Positions 34,904 to 46,132 of a DNA stretch of 64,000 nucleotides are shown piece after piece (position 1 is the first letter of the stretch; each line of letters begins with the position of its first letter). The stretch covers positions 49,228,798-49,292,797 of the forward strand of contig NC_059501.1 in the NCBI RefSeq assembly GCF_914767665.1, read 5' to 3'. Source of the DNA: Harmonia axyridis. Its lineage: Eukaryota; Arthropoda; Insecta; Coleoptera; Coccinellidae. The notes below the pieces were generated by a model, which saw only the letters and a program-made list of their open reading frames with translations, was not told the origin of the DNA and did not search any database. The position numbers were made by a program, and so were the translations under genes.

Positions 34904-37415
34904 TGCAGAAGTAAGAAACAACTATGGAAGAGTAGCATATGAGGCGTTGAAGTCATGGTCTTCGTACAATTTGAAACTGGCATCTTATAGAAATCGAAGA
35001 GTGTTCCTTTTGGAATGCAAAAGACAGGGTTTACTTCCCAAACATATTTCCAGCAATATGAATTATTTGTTCAGCTCAGCAAGTGATTCAGGTTCAGACA
35101 GGTTCAAGCTATGTTTGAAAAATCAAGGCGTCTCGTTCTTCAATTTGAGATCACTGTGACTGTGACCAGGATAGGAAGAATGGAGTGTGAGTCTTCCAGG
35201 TTGTGGCAGATCTTGGAGGGGTTGCTTCCACCAGAGATGCTAATTCGTTTTGATTCTTACCAGTCCAGAAGGTACAGAAGAGAATTTGCTGCTATCAAGG
35301 AGAGAAATCTGATGAAGGTGAGAGCTCTATCGGATGAACTTCTAAAGAAAGTAGAACCACAAGAAAGGTGAGTTAAGAATGTTAGTTCTGTGATTATACC
35401 AGATAGAATATTGAAATTCCTAGCACTGGGCCCCAGATTCGGCATTGATATTCCTTTGAAGGAGGTTTCCATGTCGGTACTGTTGGCAGATGTAGAGAGC
35501 ATTATTGATCTTAATGATAGACTGTCAGATGAGGGGAAGAACATCAAACGTTCCCAAGCTGCTAATATTATAACCAACTACATCAAACCTGGAAAAAGGA
35601 CTAATAATGTTTTCCAGAGAGAATTTTACCACTATAAAAGGTACCTAAGTCAACATCAAGAATTGCTTGTGTTACGGGCTGATAAAGGCAATGTTACGGT
35701 ATTGATGGATAATGATCAGTACATAGAGCTCTCCAACACAATTTTGCTCAATGAACAATATTACCAACTTCTTCCTAACAGAGATCCAACCGTTACAAGG
35801 TAAATGTAATGCATTGATTAAGCGATGGGTCACTGGGGGCCACATAACACAAGTACAAGGTAAATTACTGTACATTTATAATTCAGTTCCCGCTAGATTC
35901 TACGGTTTACCAAAAATCCACAAACCCATTCTTGCCTTGAGACCAATAATATCATCTGTCAACACCCCCACTTCCAAACTGTCAGTTTTTGTTTCAGACA
36001 TCCTGTCTAAATATCTTTCTTCCACCAGAAGTAGATATTTTATTGAAGATTCCTTTGCTTTTGCCCAATGTGTGAATGGTTTCCAGTTACCTGTTGATTA
36101 TGTCCTGATCAGCCTGGACGTATTATCTCTTTTCACCAACATTCCTGTAGAGTTGGCAGTCTCAGCTGTTGAGAACAAGTGGGATACTATCAAAAACCAC
36201 ACTAGTCTACCAAAAAAAGAATTCATCCATGCCATTAAGTTCCTGTTTTCTTCTAACTATTTTCTTTTTAATGGTAGGTTCTTCAAACAGGTGCTCGGTT
36301 TCCCTATGGGTTCCAACTTCAGTCCGTCCATTGCTGAAGTAGTAATGGATTTCCTTCTGGGCTGCATTCTTGTTAGCATTCCTTTTCACATTCCTTTCAT
36401 CAAGAAATAAGTTGATGATCTAATATGTGCTGTACCTGAAGACCAGGTTGCTTTCGTTCTAAACAGGTTCAACAGTGAACATGAAAGTATACAGTTTACG
36501 TTGGAGGAAGAAACAGCGAGTGGTGTCCCATTCCTGGATACAAGGCTGATTCGAACACCGAAAAATAGGCTGATTCTGGATTGGTACCGAAAGCCAACAA
36601 GTTCAGGGAGATACTTACACTATTTTTCCAATCATCCACATGGACAAAAGGTAAACATGATTTTAGGATTGAAGAATCGCATCGAAAAAGTTGCCCATCC
36701 AAGTCTAAGGCAGCAGAATCTGAGGTTATTGTTACAATTGATGCTAGAGAATGGATACCCAAAGAGGTTGTTGTCCAGATTAATATACAATACCACTCCT
36801 TCGAGACAGCCAACGAATGGAGAGAGGGGCGCATCCACCACTGTGGACACTGAGAACGTAGATAGAATTCTTTACTCTTCTATTCCCCTAATAAATGGTA
36901 TGACTAATGCATTAATTAACCTCCTAAAGACCACACAAATCAAATTGATTCCGAAATCTTATTTTAAAATTGACAGACTATACAGTCGAGTGAAAGATAG
37001 GATGACTGTTGATAATATGAGTGGTGTGGTATATTGTATTCCATGTTCAATATGTAGTGAGGTGTATATTGGTCAGACATCTCAGCTTTTGAAGAGAAGG
37101 ATTGCTCAACACAAGAGCGACATCAAGAATCCAAATAAGATTTGTGCCCTAGCAGACCATACCCGGGACAAAGATCACCCAATGAATTATGATTACACCA
37201 AAATTCTTGAATGTGCAGTTAGTGGAAAGAAAAGATGTTTCTTAGAGATGTACCATATTAAACGCCACACTTGTTCTATGAATTACAGAAGGGATGTAAA
37301 CAATATTAGCTCCATCTATACTTATTTGATTCATTATGACCAGTTTGGTGGCAGTGAATTGGATGGATCAAATGGAATGAATATTTCCACAAGTTCTACA
37401 GTCGGGATAACGTAA
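34904..37415 (+). pseudogene. PLE-1 unit B: full-span RT and GIY-YIG protein, broken
   Basis: N-terminal PLE domain in two frames (34893-35159 and 35111-35371) because a 4-nt gap near 35094 shifts frame relative to unit C. TGA at 35369-35371 follows KKVEPQER; the same frame continues to VIIPDRILKFLALGPRFGID and the RT. Another shift lies near 35790. From 35751 a frame runs to 37415, broken only by TAA 36408-36410 before VDD. It keeps GFPMGSNFSPSIAE and an intact GIY-YIG block. Apart from these breaks it covers the whole protein. Confidence 0.85.
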
Positions 37416-37850
37416 TAATGAATTCTGTGTTCCGGATTATTTCTGTGAGAGGGGATTGGATTCGGTTCATGGAGTCTTTCAATAATCGCATTTGTTCTGA
37501 GTTCGGTGAGAGTGAATTACTGCGACCAAGTGTGATTTAATGCTATTCTATGTTTCATTTGTCATGTGCGTGTATTCTGTGGCAAGTCTGGTTGACAACA
37601 TTTTTGACAACCTCTCATTTTGTTGATTTTTCTGTTTACCTTATTTACATATGATAATTGATTTCTACTCTTGTGCTAACGAAATATCAGATCTTTTTTC
37701 GCTGAATTTGTTGATGTTCTTGTTCATTGCTTTCTTGAGAGCTATTGATTTGTGTTCAAATAAGATCTTTACAACTCTGTATTTCGGTATGTACTATTTT
37801 TACATGTTTTGTGATTGCCATGTTTTTTGACTGTTTTCTATTGCTATTGT

Positions 37851-37892
37851 AGAGTCCTGAAGAAGGTCCCCATCGGGATCGAAACGTCGACT
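37851..37892 (+). ncRNA. Hammerhead-like ribozyme motif, PLE-1 unit B
   Basis: Stem I AGTC/GACT, core CTGAAGA, one extra A, stem II GGTCCC/GGGATC around CATC, GAAA, CG, triplet GTC. The fold resembles the minimal type I motifs described in PLEs, which have a very short stem III. Confidence 0.65.
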
Positions 37893-37992
37893 AAATGAAA
37901 TAAAGAAGAGTGAAATTATAACACTTATCAATTTTCTCTCACCCCTTATCATAATTATAAGTATTGTTGTATATTGGGAATTGAAATTGTTG

Positions 37993-40561
37993 ATATTTAA
38001 GCATGGGGTTTTATGCAGAAGTAAGAAACAACTATGGAAGAGTAGCATATGAGGCGTAGAAGTCATGGTCTTCGTACAATATGAAACTGGCATCCTATAG
38101 AAACCGATGAGTGTTCCTTTTGGAATGAAAAAGACAGGGTTCACTTCCCAAACATATTTCCAGCAATATGAATTATTTGTTCAGCTCAGCAAGTGATTCA
38201 GGTTCGTCCAGACAGGTTCAAGCTATGTTGGAGAAATCATGGCGTCTCGTTCTTCAATTTGAGATCACTGTGACTGTGACCAGGATAGGAAGAATGGAGT
38301 GTGAGTCTTCCAGGTTGTGGCAGATCTTGGAGGGGTTGCTTCCACCAGAGATGCTAATTCGTTTTGAATCTTACCAGTTCAGAAGGTACAGAAGAGTATT
38401 TGCTGCTATCAAGGAGAGAAATCTGATGAAGGTGAGAGCTCTATCGGATGAACTTCTAAAGAAAGTAGAACCACAAGAAAGGTGAGTTAAGAATGTTAGT
38501 TCTGTGATTATACCAGATAGAATATTGAAATTCCTAGCACTGGGCCCCAGATTCGGCATTGATATTCCTTTGAAGAAGGTTTCCATGTCGGGACTGTTGG
38601 CAGATGTAGAGAGCATTATAGACCTTAATGATAGACTGTAAGATGAGGGGAAGAACATCAAACGTTCCCAAGCTGCTAATATTATATGCTGCTATTATAT
38701 TATAATATAATGTAGTAGGACTATCAAACCTGGAAAAAGGACTAATAATGTTTTCCAGAGAGAATTTTACCACTGTAAGAGGTACCTAAGTCAACATCAA
38801 GAATTGCTTGTGTTACGGGCTGATAAAGGCAATGTTACGGTATTGATGGATAAGGATCAGTACATAGAGCTCTCCAACATAATTTTGCTCAATGAACAAT
38901 ATTACCAACTTCTTCCTAACAGAGATCCAACCATTACAATACAAGGTAAATGTAATGCATTGATTAAGCGATGGGTCACTGGGGGCCACATAACACAAGT
39001 ACAAGGTAAATTACTGTACATTTATAATTCAGTTCCCGCTAGATTCTACGGTTTACCAAAAATCCACAAACCCATTCTTGCCTTGAGACCAATAATATCA
39101 TCTGTCAACACCCCCACTTCCAAACTGTCAGTTTTTGTTTCAGACATCCTGTCTAAATATCTTTCTTCCACCAGAAGTAGATATTTTATTGAAGATTCCT
39201 TTGCTTTTGCCCAATGTGTGAATGGTTTCCAGTTACCTGTTGATTATGTCCTGATCAGCCTGGACGTATTATCTCTTTTCACCAACATTCCTGTAGAGTT
39301 GGCAGTCTCAGCTGTTGAGAACAAGTGGGATACTATCAAAAACCACACTAGTCTATCAAAAGAGGAATTCATCCATGCCATTAAGTTCCTGTTTTCTTCT
39401 AACTATTTTCTTTTTAATGGTAGGTTCCTCAAACAGGTGCTCGGTTTCCCTATGGGTTCCAACTTCAGTCCGTCCATTGCTGAAGTAGTAATGGATTTCC
39501 TTCTGGGCTGCATTCTTGTTAGCATTCCTTTTCACATTCCTTTCATCAAGAAATAAGTTGATGATCTAATATGTGCTGTACCTAAAGACCAGGTTGCTTT
39601 CGTTCTAAACAGGTTCAACAGTGAACATGAAAGTATACAGTTTACGTTGGAGGAAGAAACAGCGAGTGGTGTCCCATTCCTGGATACAAGGCTGATTCGA
39701 ACACCGAAAAATAGGCTGATTCTGGATTGGTACCGAAAGCCAACAAGTTCAGGGAGATACTTACACTATTTTTCCAATCATCCACATGGACAAAAGGTAA
39801 ACATGATTTTAGGATTGAAGAATCGCATCGAAAAAGTTGCCCATCCAAGTCTAAGGCAGCAGAATCTGAGGTTATTGTTACAATTGATGCTAGAGAATGG
39901 ATACCCAAAGAGGTTGTTGTCCAGATTAATATACAATACCACTCCTTCGAGACAGCCAACGAATGGAGAGAGGGGCGCATCCACCACTGTGGACACTGAG
40001 AACGTAGATAGAATTCTTTACTCTTCTATTCCCCTAATAAATGGTATGACTAATGCATTAATTAACCTCCTAAAGACCACACAAATTAAATTGATTCCGA
40101 AATCTTATTTTAAAATTGACAGACTATACAGTCGAGTGAAAGATAGGATGACTGTTGATAATATGAGTGGTGTGGTATATTGTATTCCATGTTCAATATG
40201 TAGTGAGGTGTATATTGGTCAGACATCTCAGCTTTTGAAGAGAAGGATTGCTCAACACAAGAGCGACATCAAGAATCCAAATAAGATTTGTGCCCTAGCA
40301 GACCATACCCGGGACAAAGATCACCCAATGAATTATGATTCCACCAAAATTTTTGAATGTGCAGTTAGTGGAAAGAAAAGATGTTTCTTAGAGATGTACC
40401 ATATTAAACGCCACACTTGTTCTATGAATTACAGAAGGGATGTAAACAATATTATCTCCATCTATACTTATTTGATTCATTATGACCAGTTTGGTGGCAG
40501 TGAATTGGATGGATCAAATGGAATGGATATTTCCACAAGTTCTACAGTCGGGATAACGTAA
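37993..40561 (+). pseudogene. PLE-1 unit C: RT and GIY-YIG protein, broken
   Basis: The first part has private stops (TAG near 38057, TGA near 38107, TAA near 38639) and a local rearrangement at 38683-38720 where a TATAATATAAT palindrome replaces unit B sequence. The frame 38168-38485 is open across the site where unit B is shifted. It shares TGA (38483-38485) and TAA (39554-39556) with unit B. The RT/GIY-YIG frame runs 38804-40561 except for that TAA. Confidence 0.85.
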
Positions 40562-40995
40562 TAATGAAATCTGTTTTCCGGATTATTTCTGTGAGAGGGG
40601 ATTGGATTCGGTTCATGGAGTCTTTCAATAATCGCATTTGTTCTGAGTTCAGTGAGAGTGAATTACTGCGACCAAGTGTGATTTGATGCTATTCTATGTT
40701 TCATTTGTCATGTGCGTGTATTCTGTGGCAAGTCTGGTTGACAACATTTTTGACAACCTCTCATTTTGTTGATTATTATGTTTACCTTATTTACATATGA
40801 TAATTGATTTCTACTCTTGTGCTAACGAAATATCAGATCTTCTTTCGCTAAATTTGTTGATGTTCTTGTTCATTGCTTTCTTGAGAGCTATTGATTTGTG
40901 TTCAAATAAGATCTTTACAACTCTGTATTTCGGTATGTACTATTTTTACATGTTTTGTGATTGCCATGTTTTTGACTGTTTTCTATTGCTATTGT

Positions 40996-41037
40996 AGAGT
41001 CCTGAAGAAGGTCCCCATCGGGATCGAAACGTCGACT
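40996..41037 (+). ncRNA. Hammerhead-like ribozyme motif, PLE-1 unit C
   Basis: Identical to the unit B motif, including CTGAAGA and GAAACGTC. Confidence 0.65.
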
Positions 41038-41116
41038 AAATGAAATAAAGAAGAGTGAAATTATAACACTTATCAATTTTCCCTCACCCCTTATCATACA
41101 TATAACTATATATAAC

Positions 41117-41140
41117 ATAACATACAACAGTCTCCTTACA
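41117..41140 (-). mobile_element. 24-bp gypsy LTR edge fragment
   Basis: On the minus strand TGTAAGGAGACTGTTGTATG and four more bases equal the first 24 nt of the gypsy LTR at 49134. (TA)n follows. The rest of an LTR is absent. Confidence 0.8.
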
Positions 41141-41181
41141 TATATATATATATATATATATATTGTCTCCAGATAACAGTC

Positions 41182-41252
<71 letters not shown>

Positions 41253-41268
41253 TTCAAATTCACACAGT

Positions 41269-41312
<44 letters not shown>
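41141..41312. repeat. (TA)n tracts with two tiny islands
   Basis: TA at 41141-41163, 41186-41243 and 41273-41312, separated by an unassigned 22-bp island (TTGTCTCCAGATAACAGTCG...) and an R4-like tail. Confidence 0.9.
41244..41272 (-). mobile_element. R4-like 3' tail micro-fragment
   Basis: On the minus strand CACAACTGTGTGAATTTG-poly(A) followed by (TA)n: only the last 20-30 nt of an R4-like element. An inverse counterpart is at 49087-49112. Confidence 0.55.
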
Positions 41313-41315
<3 letters not shown>

Positions 41316-43250
41316 GTGAGTCTTTGACTTGTACATATATTTTAACCGAAGGTTCTTGAGGTCAAAAGAAACACTTTTTTCATTTACCATTTTTTCCGAT
41401 TCGGCCCTGTTAAAAAGATATAGCCATTTTAAATTTTCGAAATGAGCTAATTCACCCCTGAAAACCGGAACACTGAAGTTTTCTCAAGCATAAGATATAC
41501 ATCTTGAACCTTGGAAATAAGCTACTAAATTAGAAAAACCATCATAAACTCACGTTTAACATTCCATTTGTTGAACAAAGTAGTGTTTATAATCAAATAA
41601 ATGAGTTATTCCAATTTCGTTGACGCTAAAGATTAAATATTCTTCTCTTGATTTCTATTTCATTTTCGATAATTATAACGAATTGAGCTCGCTACCACCC
41701 ATATTAGCTCTGATACTCATATCCATTCATTCATTATATTTCATTTATATGATATCGTTGTTTATTTTTCGTGCAAGAATTAACCTTAAAATCTCAAATA
41801 AATAATATTCATCTATGAAAGATCTAACACAGACTATAGTAATCTGTGGTTTTAAGTTTGAATTTCAAATTTCGAGTGATGCCAAATATAAACACAGCAG
41901 TTCGGTTCGAATAATCTATGTTCTAACCTAAAATTCTGATTTACAGTTTACACTGTTATTGTTATAAGATATTTGTTATGAAATGAAGCATTTGATTTGT
42001 TCCAACTATCTCATAAAAATATTGAAATGCATCAATATTTTTGAAACCATCAGTATGAAAATATGGAAATATGTAAAATATTCTGGCCCTGTAATCAATG
42101 GAAAATGTTAGACTCCACTTGTAATCAAATTTGTTGTTAATGTGTACCTACATTATAGCCAACTTTACTACTTAATTCATCTTGATTTTGGCATTGAAAA
42201 TAAATGAGAAGTATTCAATGTAAATATCCACAATAGAATATTTGGTTTCTTTCAACTCACCTAATTTGTTTTCACATTAAAACAATTATGGCCCTCTTGG
42301 AAGTATGTCAATCATAAGCTCTTAGGATGAATTTATGGAATAGCAAAAGAATAAAAGTATTCAATCTCAATCACATGAAAATTTGTCTAGTATGTACCTA
42401 ATCCTAGTGGTATGTTTCGATGTGAGTTTGAATGAGCCGAAGAAGAATACAGTATTGGTCGATAGCAGCAGTCTTTAGTGGGATATTGATTGTTGTCATT
42501 ATAATGGGACTATTTTGTGAAAACTTTTTTAAACATGGGTTTTATGAATAATTTGGACTTTTCAAAAATAATGTTGATTTTAGTGAAGTATCTTCTTATT
42601 ATCAGAGCTGTGCCAAAGCTCAGTGATTTTTAATCAAATCGAGGAGTTGAGGTGAGCTTATTCAAATAACTTCATTTTCAAACTAAGTTGGCTAGTACTT
42701 CAATTCTTAAATCTGAGACATGACTTCATAGTAAATATTCATTTCTGTGGTTTTTTTTTCCACAATAGAACAGAGTTGCATTCAGCCAAAGTACCCAATT
42801 TTTTGAATTTCACAGATAAGTTTTTTTTGTTAAGATCAAGTTATTCGAAAACGGCGCTTTGTACGAGAAAATATGGTGAATACTTTTATTTTTCAAATTA
42901 GCCAAATATTCTTCAATGAACGTTCAAATTACTATTAAGAGTTGGTTTCTTCGAATTTCTGGTATTTTTATGGTATGTTATGTTCATAACAAAGAAACAG
43001 AAGAATGTGTATGGAATCTGGTGTTCGGAGAAGATGTATCACATCAAAAAAAAGCTATATTTCAAAAATCATTTCCTTCGATACAACCATTTACGAGATA
43101 TAGCCGAAAATCACATTTTTTTAACGATTTTCAACAGCCTGTATCTTTTTAACCGGGCCGAATCGGAAAAAATGGTAAAGGAAAAAAGTGTTTCTTTTGA
43201 CCTCAGGAATCTTGGGTTAAAATATATGTACAAGTCAAAGACTCACCCTG
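41313..43250. mobile_element. Element X, copy 1: non-autonomous TA-flanked DNA transposon
   Basis: 1,938 bp with inverted ends of about 115 bp (CAGGTGAGTCTTTGACTTGT at left, one G short of the CAGGGTGAG found in the other ends; complement at right). TA flanks both sides. No transposase-like protein; the internal 1.7 kb has no credible coding sequence. The TA target and CAGGG ends suggest a Tc1/mariner-type derivative, perhaps mobilised in trans. Copies X2 (61218) and X3 (63425) confirm the boundaries. Confidence 0.8.
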
Positions 43251-43254
43251 TATA

Positions 43255-46128
43255 CAGGGTGTTTCATCATAAACTGGACAAACATATATATTCGTGTAGA
43301 CGACATCGGGAGAATCATTTTTGCCTTATACAATATATCCCGTTTTCGACGCATAAGCGAGATACAGGGTGTTAAACGTCAATTTTGAGCAAGATTCTAA
43401 TGGGTGTGGTCAGTTTTGTATAACACTCAAAGAAACGGTTTTTGGTCAAATCTCAGTATTTTTGGGTCCTCTATTCAGAAAAGTTGATGAAATCCGAAAA
43501 AAGAATTACAAAATGGCGGAAAACCTGCAACGTTCCTAATTTTTTTTTCCGGTGGTCAAATTGAATTTTAGTTTCTGAATGAACACAATTTTCTAAGAAT
43601 TTCTGTGCAAAAATTTTTTCAAAAATCGAACACAAATTTTTTTTTACATGTCTACAGCGATAAAAAAATTTCACCCGAAATGGATGAAATTTTGTACAAT
43701 TGTACTCCTTCATATATCAATCACGAATATGAAAACAGAATTGCAAAATATCAAACGGTTTCGTTACTACAGCCATTCAAATGTTTCGTTCAAACCTCCA
43801 AAAAAAAATTAGAATAGCTTCTTAGAGTCAAAATTATTAAATTATTGCTATTTCCAAAAATTCCGGATGCCAAAATGTATTTATACAAAAAAAATTCGGT
43901 GAAACTTAGTTGGGAGTCGAACCCTCGATTCCAACGTAAGTATTAATGAAGAAATTAAGACAGTTCTAAGGATATTAATATTCGTTGCTAAGCAACGGAA
44001 TTTCGTAGCTCATAGAATTCTACTGGTTATTTGAATTTCACTGAATAAAATTTCGCAAGTATCGTGACACGAATTTGTTTGGAAACGAAAATGAAATATT
44101 CTCTTTTGGAAAAAATGTCATGATTCATGCGTATTATTAAACGAATTATTCAAGGAATAAACCTGAATTTTTTACTAATAATTCTACATTTTATAAACAC
44201 AAAAAAAAAACAGATTAGTGAAAAAATCGATTTATAAATCGTTTTCGAAGATGTTTCCATTTTTAAGAATACACATTCTCGCCCTTTTCGCAACACTATC
44301 GACCGCTGAACGTATCATTTCGGGGTTTTGCCGGATCTTCTCGGCAGCTGATTCAATTCGTTGAATAAGTTCTTCCTTTGAGTTTAATGGAGCTCTCTTA
44401 TCATAAACAAGACTTTTGAGATGTCCCCAGAAATAAAAATCAAGTGGTGTGAGATCCGGCGAACGAGGAGGCCATGCGATAGGTCTTAATCGGCCAATAC
44501 ATCGGCGTGGGTATTCTTCATCTAGATCCCCTCTTACATCTCGAGTTGTGTGGGCAGGGCAACCATCATGCTGGTACCAAATGCCCTGAATCTGACTCAG
44601 CGGAATATCTTCAAGATCTGGCAGAATCTCCGTCAGGAAGTGATAATAGCCGTTTCCAGTCAATGTTTGAGGAAGAATGTATGGTCCCATAATGAATTTA
44701 TCTTTATTCCCGCCCAAACATTAACTGAAAACCTCTTCTGGCTATTTTTTGATACCGTGGCATGCGGATTTTCTCTATGCCATAAAATATTATTTTTTCT
44801 GTTGAAGAAACCATCCCTATGAAAAGTAGCTTCATCCGTAAATAAAATTTGATGGAGAAAATCCCTATTTCCACGTACTCTTCTCAAAATAAACTGACAG
44901 AATTCTTTTCTTCTATGAAAATCACCGTCTTCTAAAGTTTGGCAGAGTTGTAAATGGAACGAATGGAAGCTGTTCCTTTTGAGTACTCTCCAAACAGTAG
45001 TTTTACTTTTATTCACTGAAGGGTGGTTCGAAAGAGTTCTTGTTGAAATCATTGGGTTATCTCCTACTAAATTAAGGATGCGATCATCGTTTGTTCTTAT
45101 TGTTTCCTTCTTTTTCCGGTGCAAACTTCCTTCTTCACCTAATTTGCGTACTGTTTCATAAAAAGTTTTGAAGTTTGGCAAATTTCTGCTTGGAAATCTG
45201 CGGGAGTAAATTTCCCTTGCTTTTCTGCCTGAGCAATTCGCTTCATAATAAGCCTGCACAATATCATTTTTTTCCAAAAGAGAATATTTCATTTTCGTTT
45301 CCAAACAAATTCGTGTCACGATACTTGCGAAATTATATTTAGTGAAATTCAAAAACCAGTAGAATTCTATGAGCTACGAACTTCCGTTGCTTAGCAACGA
45401 ATATTAATATCCTTAGAACTGTCTTAATTTCTTCATTAATACTTACGTTGGAATCGAGGGTTCGACTCCCTACCAAGTTTCACCGAATTTGTTTTTGTAT
45501 GAATACATTTTAGCATCCGGAATTTTTGGAAATAGGAATAATTTAATAATTTTGACTCTAAGAAGCCATTCTAATTTTTTTTTGGAGGTTTAAATGAAAC
45601 ATTTGAATGACTATAGTAACGAAACCGTTTAATATTTTACAATTTTGTTTTCGTATTCGTGATTGATAATTGAAGGAGTACAATTGTACAAAATTTCATC
45701 CATTTCGGGTGAAATTTTTTTATCGCTGTAGACATGTAAAAAAAAATTTGTGTTCGATTTTTGAAAAAATTTTTGCACAGAAATTCTTAGAAAATTGTGT
45801 TCATTCAGAAACTAAAATTCAATTTGACCACCGGAAAAAAAAATTAGGAACGTTGCAGGTTTTCCGCCATTTTGTAATCTTTTTTTCGGATTTCATCAAC
45901 TTTTCTGAATAGAGGACCCAAAACTACTGAGATTTGACCAAAAACCGTTTCTTTGAGTGTTATACAAAACTGACCACACCCATAAGAATCTTGTTCAAAA
46001 TTGACGTTTAACACCCTGTATCTCGCTTATGCGTCGAAAACGGGATATATTGTATAAGGCAAGAATGATTCTCCCGATGTCGTCTACACGAATATATATG
46101 TTTGTCCAGTTTATGATGAAACACCCTG
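43255..46128 (-). mobile_element. Rosa-like (DD41D) mariner-superfamily element, copy 1
   Basis: 2,874 bp. Ends are CAGGGTGTTTCATCATAAAC and complement, with very long inverted repeats (about 43255-44120 and 45264-46128). TATA separates it from X at left and from copy 2 at right. One transposase gene on the minus strand. The stretch 43255-44231 is terminal repeat with no gene. Confidence 0.85.
44232..45292 (-). pseudogene. Rosa-like transposase, one frameshift
   Basis: The likely start is the Met at 45292 (MKYSLLEKNDIVQAYYEA), which begins an HTH region ending in RKLGEEGSL; the frame also extends upstream into the terminal repeat. Catalytic Asp 1 lies in LFTDEATF, Asp 2 in QHDGCPAHTT, and the third acidic residue is the second Asp of SPDLTPLDFYFWG, 41 residues after Asp 2, the spacing of the DD41D (rosa) group. 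A 1-nt deletion near 44700 (a T run) shifts frame between Asp 1 and Asp 2. It ends IFENDL. About 350 residues, typical of the superfamily. Confidence 0.8.
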
Positions 46129-46132
46129 TATA

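Larger units (their letters stand above)
32332..41106 (+). mobile_element. PLE-1: tandem array of three Penelope-like units
   Basis: Three head-to-tail units: A 32332-34882 (5'-truncated), B 34883-37992 and C 37993-41106, the latter two about 3.1 kb each. Unit A begins with about 180 bp of the terminal repeat in inverted orientation (32332-32510). Each unit ends in a hammerhead-like motif and the sequence TTGGGAATTAAAATTGTTGA or a variant of it. Head-to-tail dimers with an inverted first terminal repeat are characteristic of Penelope elements. All units share the same nonsense codons (see findings). Confidence 0.9.

Noticed and set aside
35368..35376. AGGTGAGT at the shared TGA of PLE-1, resembling a 5' splice site
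   Set aside because: The sequence just downstream, in the same frame, reads as conserved PLE protein (ILKFLALGPRF), so a nonsense change is simpler than an intron.
32332..41106. A CRISPR-like or satellite array because of three regular 3.1-kb repeats
   Set aside because: The repeat unit encodes a PLE protein and has PLE terminal structure, so it is a tandem retroelement.
42980..43375. A 131-residue frame at the X1/rosa junction
   Set aside because: It spans two terminal inverted repeats and their TATA joint, and recurs wherever those ends occur.
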